Positions 19,622 to 28,090 of a stretch of 64,000 bases of DNA are shown here, in pieces. Position 1 is the first letter of the stretch, and the number at the start of each line of letters is the position of its first letter. Source of the DNA: Novosphingobium sp. 9 (GTDB taxonomy: Bacteria > Pseudomonadota > Alphaproteobacteria > Sphingomonadales > Sphingomonadaceae); the NCBI RefSeq assembly GCF_025340265.1, contig NZ_CP022708.1:62001-126000 (forward strand), in the 5' to 3' direction. The position numbers and the translations under genes were made by a program. Under the pieces are notes generated by a model, which saw only the letters and a program-made list of their open reading frames with translations, was not told the origin of the DNA and made no database searches.

Positions 19622-20295
19622 TGAAGCGGCACGCCTCCGGCTATCGTTCCGTCCGCTTTTCTCTCCTGACACTCGCAAGCGCGTCGGAACCAGACAGGCC
19701 GGAACCAGCTTCAGCCCCCGCTCTTTCATCAAAGCCCCTGACCTGGGCGAGGTTCACTGTGCCTTTCCCGCTGCCGAGAACCACTCACCGGCCTCCTCGG
19801 CATCAGATCACAAAGGCGACAAAGGCCCGGCGTTCTGGAGAGCCCTCGTGTTCCTTTCGATCAGACATTCAAGCTCCCCTCACACGCATGATGGAACCGC
19901 AGCATCGTGGTGCGCAATGTGCAGACAAGCCCCCTCTGCCCGCGCCTACGGTCCGAGCCTCTGTGACATCGAGGCAGAATGGCGTCAGGCCGCAAAGGCG
20001 ACATGCTTCATCGCTGACTGCACAATCTCCCGCCGGATGCTCCTACCGTTGCAAAGTATCCCGCCACGCGCTCTTCGCCAGGGAGGTGAGACGAACCAGA
20101 ACCACGCCTATACCCGTTTCACGATCCGCGATTGGGACGGGCGATCACAACACCCGCCAATCACCCACGTCGCGATCTGTATCGAGCCCCTCTCCCGGAG
20201 CGCTAACCGGCATGCTCATGCGGTCCTCTTCCGGCATCCCCTCCAACATCAAAGTCCGGCTCTCCAAGTGCTTCGTGGAAGTGCTCAAGGATGAG

Positions 20296-20335
20296 GGGCA
20301 GGGCAGGGCAGGGCAGGGCAGGGCAGGGCAGGGCG
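20296..20335 (+). repeat. GGGCA pentamer tandem repeat
   Basis: Seven perfect GGGCA units followed by GGGCG. The + strand has eight runs of three G with two-base spacers, a pattern able to form a stable G-quadruplex. It lies about 400 bp before the iterons in the putative origin. Confidence 0.9.
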
Positions 20336-20599
20336 AGCACCTGCTCCATGCGTCATACCATAAAGCGGAAAAGCGCCTCTCACATCATCAACGGCGCTTG
20401 TTTGGCGGCAACCAAACTGTCGGCATACAGCGCCAGCCTCGCGCCGTGCCATCACGCTCCCGAAGCAGCTCTTCTACGCCTTGCCGATCATGCGGACTTC
20501 ATCCCGCAGGCAGAGCGTCCTTTAAACCCGGAACACATCTATCGCGATCAGATCACCGGCCAAGACCGGACGCCCTGACAGATCTGTCGCGCTCCCGCA

Positions 20600-20615
20600 C
20601 GTTCCCGAAGTGTCG
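20600..20615 (-). promoter_or_regulatory. Inverted iteron copy
   Basis: Read on the minus strand this is CGACACTTCGGGAACG, 15 of 16 identical to the first direct iteron at 20747. A single inverted iteron beside a direct array is common in iteron plasmids, where it often serves initiator autoregulation or looping. Confidence 0.6.
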
Positions 20616-20716
20616 CGTCATAAACCGTCATCTGCAGATCACCCCGAGCGGAGCACGCGCCACCATGCAGAGTTGAACGTCCTTCGGGCGAGGGGTCGGG
20701 AAAGTAATTCAATCGC

Positions 20717-20725
20717 TGTGGACAA
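20717..20725 (-). promoter_or_regulatory. DnaA-box-like site
   Basis: TGTGGACAA is the complement of TTGTCCACA, one base from the DnaA box consensus TTATCCACA. It lies 22 bp before the first iteron, which is a typical arrangement at iteron origins. Confidence 0.55.
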
Positions 20726-20746
20726 CCCATGCCTGATTGAACGCTT

Positions 20747-20862
20747 CGACACTCCGGGAACGCGACAATTCCAAGGGTTCGGCCTATCGGGAACGCAAGG
20801 TCGTCACAACGGGAACACCACGGTCGACATTCCGGGAACGCAGGAGCGTCACAACAGGAACG
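20747..20862 (+). repeat. Iteron array of the replication origin (five copies)
   Basis: Five 16-bp direct repeats start at 20747, 20780, 20802, 20825 and 20847. The core is CGGGAACG, with consensus roughly CGwCAywyCGGGAACG. Spacings are 33, 22, 23 and 22 bp, close to whole numbers of helical turns, so bound initiators would sit on one DNA face. A degenerate further core (CGGGAAGG) occurs at 20899. Copies 1 and 4 are closest to consensus; copy 5 reads CAGGAACG. These are the likely RepA-binding iterons. Confidence 0.75.
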
Positions 20863-21119
20863 GCCCCTTTCCGCGACTCATGGACCAAGCGCGAGTCACG
20901 GGAAGGCTGGCGGCCGGTAACCTTGTAACAGATTCCTCTAAAAACCTTTCTAACCCTTCAGAAGTCTCTTTGAGACGAGGAAAGGGTGAGGTCGCCAAGC
21001 CGCAACCCGGTTTGCACCACATTGGCAGTCGTGACCGGCAAAAGCCTTCAATAAAGGCACGGACAGAACCCATTCCTGAGCGTCCCTTTTAACAGCGCGA
21101 ATCACTCCCTGAAAATTTC

Positions 21120-21147
21120 GGAAGGTAAGCTTGCAAGTTTACCTTCC
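21120..21147. promoter_or_regulatory. 28-bp palindromic MarR operator
   Basis: A 28-bp palindrome with arms GGAAGGTAA/TTACCTTCC and centre CTTGCAAG; only one base pair (positions 10 and 19) is unmatched. It ends 19 bp before the marR start, so a bound regulator would cover the promoter or leader of the marR-MFS operon. Autorepression is the usual mode for such pairs. Confidence 0.75.
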
Positions 21148-21166
21148 TAGGACCATATCGCCGGAC

Positions 21167-21595
21167 ATGACCGACATTCCAACAGAACATCTCGTGGAGG
21201 AACTGCTCCGCTCCATCGGTACCCTACGCCGCCGCTTACGGGCGGAAACCAATCCTGACGAGCTTACGCTATCCCAGATTTCCGCGCTTATCCGCCTGCA
21301 CAAGCAAGGACTTGCAACAACCGCCGACCTTGCCAGGCTGGAAGGCGTCAAGCCGCAGTCGATGGGCTCCACTCTCGGCAGCCTCGAAAAGCTTGGTCTC
21401 GTGATCCGTTCGGCAGATCCCAACGACGCCCGCCAGATGCTTTACGAACTGACGGCCGAGGGTATTGCCGCCCGCGAACAGCAGCGACTGCTAAAGCGGG
21501 CCTGGCTGGGGCAGGCGGTGTCCCGGCTGACCGAGGAAGAGAAGGATGCGCTGGGCATCGCACTCGATGTGTTCAACCGGATCGCGAAGAGCTGA
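21167..21595 (+). CDS. MarR-family transcriptional regulator
   Basis: A 142-residue winged-helix regulator. The DNA-binding core is LSQISALIRLHKQGLATTADLARLEGVKPQSMGSTLGSLEKLGLVIRSADPNDARQMLYELTAEG, with the wing residues DPNDAR matching the MarR D-x-R-D-x-R pattern. Flanking helices would form the dimer. An ATG at 21167 was preferred over an upstream TTG at 21131, because the latter lies inside the palindromic operator. The MFS transporter gene starts 2 bp after its stop. The likely role is a ligand-released repressor of that transporter and of itself. Confidence 0.9.
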   Translation: MTDIPTEHLVEELLRSIGTLRRRLRAETNPDELTLSQISALIRLHKQGLATTADLARLEGVKPQSMGSTLGSLEKLGLVIRSADPNDARQMLYELTAEGIAAREQQRLLKRAWLGQAVSRLTEEEKDALGIALDVFNRIAKS

Positions 21596-21597
21596 CC

Positions 21598-22872
21598 ATG
21601 ACCATCGCGCCTTATTCCCGACCGGAAGGCAGCGCTGCTCCCCGCAAGGGGGCGCTGCGCTCGCTCAAGCATTACAACTATCGGTTGTGGGCAGGCGGGG
21701 CGGTCATCTCCAATATCGGAACGTGGATGCAGCGCACCGCGCAGGACTGGCTGGTGCTGACCCAGCTGACGCACCACGATGCGCGGGCGGTCGGTCTGGT
21801 CATGGCCTTGCAGTTCGCGCCCCAGTTGCTGCTGCTGCCGCTGTCGGGGCTTGCCGCCGACCGGATGGACCGGCGCAAGCTGCTGATCTTCACGCAGGCC
21901 GCGATGGGTATCCTGTCGCTCGCACTGGGGCTGCTCGTCATCTTCGGTGTGGCCCAGCTGTGGCAGGTCTACATTTTCGCGTTCCTGTTCGGATCGGCAG
22001 CCGCGCTCGATGCGCCGGCGCGCCAGACCTTCGTGGGCGATCTGGTCGGCGAAGACGATCTGGCGAATGCCGTGGCGCTCAATTCCACCTCGTTCAATGC
22101 CGCCCGCATGGTTGGCCCTGCAGCGGCGGGATTGTGCATCGGCGCGGTGGGGACGGGCTGGGCGTTCCTGATCAACGGCATCTCCTTTATCGGCGTGCTG
22201 ATCTCGCTGCTGTTCATGCGGCGCAGCGAGCTGAACGCCGGGGTGAGGGCCCCGCGCAAGAAGGGCGCCTTGCTGGAAGGGTTCCGATACGTCTGGAAAC
22301 GCCCGGACTTGCGCGCGATCCTGATCATGCTGTTCCTGATCGGCACGTTTGGTCTGAACTTCCCGATCTTCATCTCGACGATGGCCGTGCAGGTGTTCCA
22401 CTCGAATGCGGCGGGGTATGGCCTGCTGAGTTCCGCCGTGGCGCTGGGAACCGTGACCGGGGCCTTCATGGCCGCACGGCGCGACGAGCCGGGTTTCGGC
22501 TATCTGGTGCGCGGATCGGCGCTGTTCGCCTTCGGCTGCACGCTGGCGGCACTGGCGCCGGACTATTACCTGTTCGCAGGCGCGCTGGTGGTGGTGGGGC
22601 TGGCCTCGCTGACGATCACCAACAGTTCCAACACCTTGATGCAGCTATCGAGCGAGCCGGAGATGCGCGGGCGGGTCATGGCGATCCGCGTCGGCGTCGC
22701 GCTCGGTGGAACGCCGATCGGAGCGCCGGTGGTAGGGTGGGTTGCCCACACGATGGGCCCGCGCTGGTCGCTGGGCGTGGCGGTGCTGGCAGGACTGCTC
22801 TCGCTAGCGGTGGGACTACATTACAAGCATGTGCACGGTCGGGAAGGGAAGGGCGCTGCTTCCACCGCCTGA
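21598..22872 (+). CDS. MFS transporter, DHA3-type drug or metabolite efflux
   Basis: A 424-residue major-facilitator protein of the MFS_3/DHA3 group, proton-driven exporters that include EntS and macrolide pumps. It opens with SLKHYNYRLWAGGAVISNIGTWMQRTAQDWLVLTQLT. The TM2-TM3 loop signature LPLSGLAADRMDRRKLLIF follows, then about 12 hydrophobic segments, including MLFLIGTFGLNFPIFISTMAVQVFH in the second half. It is co-transcribed with marR, and a bidirectional terminator lies just after its stop. Substrate is unknown; a compound sensed by the MarR protein is the natural guess. Confidence 0.88.
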   Translation: MTIAPYSRPEGSAAPRKGALRSLKHYNYRLWAGGAVISNIGTWMQRTAQDWLVLTQLTHHDARAVGLVMALQFAPQLLLLPLSGLAADRMDRRKLLIFTQAAMGILSLALGLLVIFGVAQLWQVYIFAFLFGSAAALDAPARQTFVGDLVGEDDLANAVALNSTSFNAARMVGPAAAGLCIGAVGTGWAFLINGISFIGVLISLLFMRRSELNAGVRAPRKKGALLEGFRYVWKRPDLRAILIMLFLIGTFGLNFPIFISTMAVQVFHSNAAGYGLLSSAVALGTVTGAFMAARRDEPGFGYLVRGSALFAFGCTLAALAPDYYLFAGALVVVGLASLTITNSSNTLMQLSSEPEMRGRVMAIRVGVALGGTPIGAPVVGWVAHTMGPRWSLGVAVLAGLLSLAVGLHYKHVHGREGKGAASTA

Positions 22873-22917
22873 TCTGGCCCGCAGAAGGCCTTCAGAGCGC
22901 CAATGCTGCGCAAAAAC

Positions 22918-22942
22918 GAAGGGGAGCCCATGGCTCCCCTTC
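22918..22942. terminator. Bidirectional terminator between MFS gene and glcB
   Basis: Stem GAAGGGGAGCC (22918-22928) pairs with GGCTCCCCTTC (22932-22942) around a 3-base loop. Read on the minus strand it is followed by CGTTTTTG, a good terminator for glcB; on the plus strand CTTTG follows for the MFS gene. Confidence 0.85.
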
Positions 22943-22950
22943 TTTGCGTC

Positions 22951-25073
22951 TCACAGGGCGTCCAGCGCCTTTCGTTCGCGCCGGAAGCGGTGGAGCAGAG
23001 GCTCGGTATAGCCGCTGGGCTGTTCCACAGCTTCGAACACCAGCGCGCGGGCGGCCCTGAACGCAACCGAGGCTTGCGGATCGGGCGCCATCGCACGGTA
23101 GGCCGGATCGCCTGCATTCTGGGCATCGACTTTCGCGGCCATACGCAGCAGTGCCGCATCGACCTCATCTGCCGAGCACACCCCGTGCAGCAGCCAGTTG
23201 CCCAGCGACTGCGCGGAAATGCGAAGGGTTGCGCGATCCTCCATCAGGCCCACATCGTCGATATCGGGCACCTTGGAGCAGCCGACGCCCTGGTCGATCC
23301 AGCGCACGACATAGCCGAGGATGCCTTGCGCATTGTTGTCGAGTTCGCGGGCGATCTGCTCGGGCGTCCAGTTGACCGAACCGGCGAGAGGCACGCGCAG
23401 CAGGTCGGCAAGCGGGGCGACCGGCTCGGCACTGCGCTGTGCCTGACGCGCAGCGACATCGAGCGCGTGATAGTGCGTGGCGTGCAGCACGGCGGCGGTG
23501 GGGGAGGGCACCCAGGCGGTGCTGGCGCCGCTTTGCGGGTGGGCGATCTTCTGCGCCAGCATGTCCGCCATCCGGTCGGGCGCGGCCCACATGCCCTTGC
23601 CGATCTGTGCAGCGCCAGCGAAGCCGCAGGCGAGGGCGATCTGCACGTTGCGGTTCTCGTAGGCGGCAATCCAGTCGGTGGTTTTCATCGCGCCCTTGGG
23701 CAGCATGGCGCCTGCGCGCATCGAGGTGTGGATCTCGTCCCCCGTGCGGTCGAGGAAGCCGGTGTTCACGAAGACCACGCGATCCTTCACCGCCGCGATG
23801 CAGGCGGCAAGGTTGGCGCTGGTGCGGCGTTCCTCGTCCATCACGCCGATCTTCACGGTGTGGCGGGCAAGGCCGAGCATGTCCTCAACCGCATCGAACA
23901 CGTCGTTGGCGAAAGCGGCCTCGGTGGGGCCGTGCATCTTGGGTTTGACGATATAGACCGAGCCCGTCGCGCTGTTGCGCAAGGGGCCCTCGCTCTTCAG
24001 GTCATGCAGGGCGATCAGGCTAGTGATAACGGCGTCGAGCAGCCCCTCGAAGGCTTCCGAGCCATCGGGCATCAGCACCGCAGGCGTGGTCATCAGATGG
24101 CCGACATTGCGCACCAGCAGCAGGCTGCGGCCCTTGAGCGCAAGGGCGCTGCCATCCAGCGCGGTATAGGTACAGTCCGCTGCGAGGCGGCGCGTCATCT
24201 CGCGCCCGTCCTTGGTGAAAGTCGCGACCAGATCGCCCTTCATCAGCCCCAGCCAGTTGGCATAGCTGTCGCGCTTGTCGGTGCCGTCCACCGCCGCGAC
24301 CGAATCTTCCAGATCGACGATGGTGGAGACCGCCGCTTCCAGCTGGATATCGGCGATATGCGCGGGATCGGTCGCGCCGATGGGGTGTGCGGGATCGATC
24401 ACGATCTCAATGTGCAGGCCATGATGGCGCAGCAGCAGGTTGGCGCCGCTGCGTCCGATCAGCGCGGCAGGATCGGCCAGCACCGGATCGCCGCCTGCGA
24501 AATCGGTCCATGATCCTTCTGCGAGCGGCACGGCGCTGTCGAGGAACCGGCGGCCCCAGGCGATCACTTCGGCGCCGCGCTGCGGATCGTAGCCCGGACC
24601 TTGGGCGCTGCCGGATTCGGCGTGGGAAAGGGCGTCGGTGCCATAGAGCGCATCGTAGAGGCTGCCCCAGCGCGCATTTGCGGCGTTGAGCAGGAACCGC
24701 GCGTTGAGCACCGGCACCACCAGTTGCGCGCCCGCGATCTTCGCGAGTTCGGGATCGACGTTCTGCGGGGCGATGGCGAAGGGCGCGGGCTCCGGCACCA
24801 GATAGCCGATCTCGGTGAGGCAGGCGTGGTATTCCGCCTCGTCGAGTGGCTTGCCTGCGTGCGCTTCGTGCCAGGCGTCGAGTTTGGCCTGAAGATCGTC
24901 GCGGGTAGCCAGCAGTTCGGCATTGCGCGGGGTGAAGCGCGCGAGCAGAGCGGCGAGATCGGTCCAGAATGCCTCGGGTGCGATGCCGGTGCCGGCAGGG
25001 CGTCCGCTTCGAGGAAGGCGCAGAGCGCCGGGTCTACCGAGAGACCGGCGCGGGTTTCGTAAGGTGTGGTCAT
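22951..25073 (-). pseudogene. glcB: Malate synthase G, frameshifted near 24985
   Basis: Malate synthase G condenses glyoxylate with acetyl-CoA to malate. The main frame (22951-24798) includes the MSG signatures [16 protein letters not shown] ([18 protein letters not shown]), [32 protein letters not shown] and the C-terminal [22 protein letters not shown]. The N-terminus reads from 25073 in another frame ([21 protein letters not shown]) and joins after a one-base offset near 24985, where CCGG seems to have lost a G (expected [23 protein letters not shown]). Repaired length is about 707 residues, normal for GlcB. It lies 11 bp after the GlcG-like gene on the minus strand and would use glyoxylate produced by the pathway of the island. 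Confidence 0.92.
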
Positions 25074-25084
25074 CGCAGCGTTCC

Positions 25085-25510
25085 TCAGGCCTTGGCAGTC
25101 AGGCCTGCGGCGGCGATGGCGGCCAGCGCGCAGACCTCGTCGTTGTCCGAGGTATCGCCGCTGACGCCCACCGCGCCGATTGCCAGACCCGCGTCATCGA
25201 CCACCAGCACGCCGCCTGCCGCCGGGAGGATACCCTGCGGCGCGATGGCACCCAGCGCGGCGACGAACGAAGGGCGTTCCGCCGCCATTTCCGCGACCTT
25301 GCGCGAGGAGGTGCCCATCGCCAGTGCCGTCGCGGCCTTGCCCGAGGCGACCTGCGGGCGCAGCAGCGGAGAGCCGTCCTCGCGCGCGAAGGCGATCAGG
25401 CTGGCGCCGTGGTCCAGCACCGCGACGGTGATCGGCTTCAGCTCCATTTCGCGGGCTTTCAGCAGGACTTCGGCAACGATGGTCTGGGCCTGAAGGAGGG
25501 AAATCGGCAT
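25085..25510 (-). CDS. GlcG/HbpS-family (DUF336) protein
   Basis: A 141-residue protein of the GlcG/HbpS (DUF336) family. Typical segments are [62 protein letters not shown] and [30 protein letters not shown]. GlcG is encoded with the glycolate oxidase and malate synthase genes in E. coli; HbpS relatives bind haem, but the biochemical role of GlcG is unsettled. The ATG at 25510 fits the family start. The gene sits directly upstream of glcB and downstream of the allantoinase-like gene, reinforcing a link to glyoxylate metabolism. Confidence 0.88.
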   Translation of the reverse strand: MPISLLQAQTIVAEVLLKAREMELKPITVAVLDHGASLIAFAREDGSPLLRPQVASGKAATALAMGTSSRKVAEMAAERPSFVAALGAIAPQGILPAAGGVLVVDDAGLAIGAVGVSGDTSDNDEVCALAAIAAAGLTAKA

Positions 25511-25636
25511 CTCTGGGCTCCGGTATCTTGTTCTAAACAATTGTGAGAAATTAGAAAAAAGGCGGGCACCGCATCATGGCGGGCCCGCCCGAGTGAGGGA
25601 AGCGGAAAGGAAAGGCGGTCTGATTTCAGCCTGACT

Positions 25637-27061
25637 TCAGTAGGTCTTGCCGCGCTTTTCCAGAATGGCCCTGGTGGTGGTGTGGGTGTTCTTCGGCGTC
25701 GGCGTCGGCATCTGCTGCACGCGGCGCACGTTGAGGCCATGGCCCATCGCGTCGGTGCACAGTTCGCCATCGCGCATCACGAAACGTCCGCGCACCAGCG
25801 TATGGATCGGCGCGCCGGTGGTCTCGAAGCCCTGGAACGGCGTGGACGAGCCCTTGGACTTCAGCTCGGCGGAATCGACCGTGATCGTCTTGGTCGGATC
25901 GATGACGACGATATCGGCGTCCGAGCCCGGCAGCAGCGCACCCTTGCGCGGATAGAGCCCGAAGGCCTTGGCCGGAGCGAGCGAGGTCATGCGCACGTAT
26001 TGGGTCAGCGTCATGCGACCGTTGGCGACTTGCGTCAGCATCAGCGGCATCTGCGTTTGCACGCCGGTAAAGCCGCAGTCGGCGCGCCAGATATCCTCGT
26101 TGTGCTTTTCGGCATGGCTGTGGGGGGCGTGATCGGTGGCGATCATGTCGATCGTGCCGTCGGCAACGCCCTGCCACAGCTGGTCCTGATGGGTCTTCTC
26201 GCGCACCGGCGGATTGACGCGGATCAGCGAGCCCTTCTCGGTATAGGCGTGCTCGTCCAGCAGCAGGTAGTGCGGACAGGTCTCTGCGGTGATGTCGACG
26301 CCGCGCGCCTTGGCCTCGCGCAGCGGGCGCAGTTCGTCGCCCGAGGAGACGTGCAGCACGTGGATGCGCGCGCCGGTCCATTCCGCGAGGATCGCCGCGC
26401 GGGCGACGGCTTCGACGGCGACGACGGGCGGACGTGCATCGAGGTGGGCGAGGGGATCGCAGCAGTCGTTCTCGCGCAGGATCTTCGAGCGGCGCGCCAT
26501 GATCGAGGCGTTCTCGGCATGGAGCGCGACGCGGTAGCCGTGCTTGGCGACGATCTCGAACCCTTCGAGGATCGCGCCGCTGGGCGGCGAGGGCAGGTTG
26601 CCGAACGTATTGCCCATGAAGCACTTGAACCCGGCGACGCCGCCTTCGATCAGGGCTTCCAGCTGGTCGAGGTTGTCCTCGCCCAGCAGGCCGTAGATGC
26701 CGAAATCGACATAGGCTTTCTTCGCCGATTCCAGCTTCATGTTGAGCGCATCGACCGTGCCGGTGGGCGGGTTGGTGTTGGGCATCTCGAACACCGTCGT
26801 CACGCCGCCCATGGCCGCGCTGGCGGTGCCGGTCTCCCAGGTTTCCTTGTGGGTATAGCCCGGATCGCGGAAGTGGACATGGGCGTCGATGGCGCCGGGC
26901 AGCACGTACTTGCCGGTGGCGTCGACCACCTCGCCGGCCTCGGGCATGGCTTCGGCCGCGCCGATCGAGAGGATCGCGCCGTCCTTGATGGCGATCGAGG
27001 CTGCGAACATGGCGCTGTCGGTGACGAGCGTGGCGCCGTTGATGACGATATCGGCTTTCAT
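25637..27061 (-). CDS. Allantoinase-like cyclic amidohydrolase
   Basis: A 474-residue binuclear-metal amidohydrolase that hydrolyses cyclic amides or ureides. The HxH pair is at residues 61 and 63 (AHVHFRDPG), the presumed carboxylated Lys in GGVAGFKCFMGNTFGN, later His residues in VALHAENA and IHVLHVSSGDE, the ETCPHYL motif, and the active-site Asp in ATDHAPH. FKCFM and ETCPHYL are closer to allantoinase and dihydroorotase than to dihydropyrimidinase. A Thr/Pro-rich tail (MPTPTPKNTHTTTR) is unusual. The SDR gene upstream and the GlcG and malate synthase genes downstream suggest a ureide-type ring opening that feeds glyoxylate. No allantoate hydrolase is in the window, so allantoin itself is unproven. 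Confidence 0.85.
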   Translation of the reverse strand: MKADIVINGATLVTDSAMFAASIAIKDGAILSIGAAEAMPEAGEVVDATGKYVLPGAIDAHVHFRDPGYTHKETWETGTASAAMGGVTTVFEMPNTNPPTGTVDALNMKLESAKKAYVDFGIYGLLGEDNLDQLEALIEGGVAGFKCFMGNTFGNLPSPPSGAILEGFEIVAKHGYRVALHAENASIMARRSKILRENDCCDPLAHLDARPPVVAVEAVARAAILAEWTGARIHVLHVSSGDELRPLREAKARGVDITAETCPHYLLLDEHAYTEKGSLIRVNPPVREKTHQDQLWQGVADGTIDMIATDHAPHSHAEKHNEDIWRADCGFTGVQTQMPLMLTQVANGRMTLTQYVRMTSLAPAKAFGLYPRKGALLPGSDADIVVIDPTKTITVDSAELKSKGSSTPFQGFETTGAPIHTLVRGRFVMRDGELCTDAMGHGLNVRRVQQMPTPTPKNTHTTTRAILEKRGKTY

Positions 27062-27098
27062 GGTTCTTTCCGTCAAGAATTCAAAGGTTCAGAAGGTC

Positions 27099-27887
27099 TC
27101 AGAGCGCGGCCCAGCCACCGTCGACCGGCAGGTCGACGCCGGTGATCTGGCGCGAGACGTCGGAGGCGAGGAACAGGCAGGCGGATGCCACGTCCTGCGC
27201 AGTGGAGATGCGGCGCAGCGCATATTCCTCGGCATGTTCGGCGATCACCTCGTCCTCGGTCATCCCGCGCGCGGCGGCCATGCCGGGCATGACCTTGGTG
27301 CGGAAACGCGGCCCGTCCACCATGCCGGGGGCAACGATGTTGACGTTGACGTTGTACGGCCCCGCCTCGATCGCGGTGGACTTGGTGATGCCGCGAAGGC
27401 CCCACTTGGAGGCCGAGTAGGCCATGCGCCCGGCGCGCCCGCGCATCCCGAAGGTGCCGCCGACGTTGACGATCTTGCCATAGCGCCGCCCGGTCATGCC
27501 CGGCAGCACCGCGCGCATCATCAGGAAGCAGCCGCCCATGTTGAGCTGGACGATCTCGTCGAAACCTTCCGGGCTCGTCTCCCACGCCGTCGCGCCGACA
27601 GGGCCGGTGCCGCCTGCGACGTTCACCAGCACATCGACGCGTCCAAAAGTGGCCTCGGTCGTGGCGACGGCGGCCTCGCAATCGGCAGGCACGGTCACAT
27701 CACAACGCACGACGAGAGCCTCGACCAAAGACGAAAGATCAGCCTTCAGACTATCGAGCGCACCGGTGTCGCGTCCGATCAGCACGAGTTTCGCGCCTTC
27801 TTCGGCGAAACTCTGGCAAATGGCCGGTCCCATGCCTTTTCCAGCGCCGGTAACAATGACAACTTTGTCTTTAAGGTCGAGATTCAT
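27099..27887 (-). CDS. SDR-family NAD(P)-dependent oxidoreductase
   Basis: A 262-residue classical SDR: TGAGKGMG at 13-20, DVLVNVAGG at about 85-93, catalytic Tyr157 and Lys161 (YSASK) and the PG motif after it (VNIVAPGMVDG). A Val replaces the second Asn of the usual NNAG. The region GMRGRAGRMAYSASKWGLRG is nearly the same as in the SDR at 2197-2997, which marks recent paralogy. It is the first gene of a minus-strand operon with the amidohydrolase, GlcG-like and malate synthase genes, and diverges from lysR. The substrate is unknown. Confidence 0.88.
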   Translation of the reverse strand: MNLDLKDKVVIVTGAGKGMGPAICQSFAEEGAKLVLIGRDTGALDSLKADLSSLVEALVVRCDVTVPADCEAAVATTEATFGRVDVLVNVAGGTGPVGATAWETSPEGFDEIVQLNMGGCFLMMRAVLPGMTGRRYGKIVNVGGTFGMRGRAGRMAYSASKWGLRGITKSTAIEAGPYNVNVNIVAPGMVDGPRFRTKVMPGMAAARGMTEDEVIAEHAEEYALRRISTAQDVASACLFLASDVSRQITGVDLPVDGGWAAL

Positions 27888-28090
27888 CTATCCACCATGG
27901 CAAAATGCATTGTCCGAAAAGGTCTCTCATCGAAAATAATGCTGTTGATTATTTATTGTTCGTAAAATATAGACTGACTGAAGGCATTTCATATCTGTCC
28001 GTTCACACGGCTTTGATAAAGGATGTGCCGTTGCCGAAGTGATGCTAAACCTCCGGCGCGGTGTAGCCTAAATGTGAACGGAGCAGCCCC
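27888..28090. promoter_or_regulatory. Divergent promoter region between SDR operon and lysR
   Basis: A 203-bp A+T-rich gap between the divergent SDR operon and the LysR-type gene, containing TTATTTATTGTTCGTAAAAT around 27950. LysR-type proteins normally bind such a shared gap and control both directions, so this is the probable control region of the catabolic operon. I cannot fix the exact binding site. Confidence 0.55.

Larger units (their letters stand above)
19507..21119. other. Non-coding replication-origin region
   Basis: About 1.6 kb between repA and marR without a convincing gene. Several long frames exist, but their translations are low-complexity or Arg/Ser/His-rich and match nothing I know. 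The region holds a fourth GTTTCC-type palindrome (19606), a GGGCA pentamer array (20296), an inverted iteron copy (20600), a near-DnaA box (20717), five direct iterons (20747-20862), and then an A+T-rich stretch around 20920-20980 that could be the unwinding element. Downstream position relative to repA and the repeat content identify it as the probable origin. Confidence 0.75.

Noticed and set aside
19560..21092. Several overlapping frames in the origin region, including one with a repeated GQGRA peptide
   Set aside because: The peptide repeat is just the GGGCA pentamer array translated; other parts are low-complexity and cover iterons and the DnaA-like box.
22903..24513. Plus-strand 536-codon frame over malate synthase
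   Set aside because: Antisense shadow; glcB signatures are on the minus strand.
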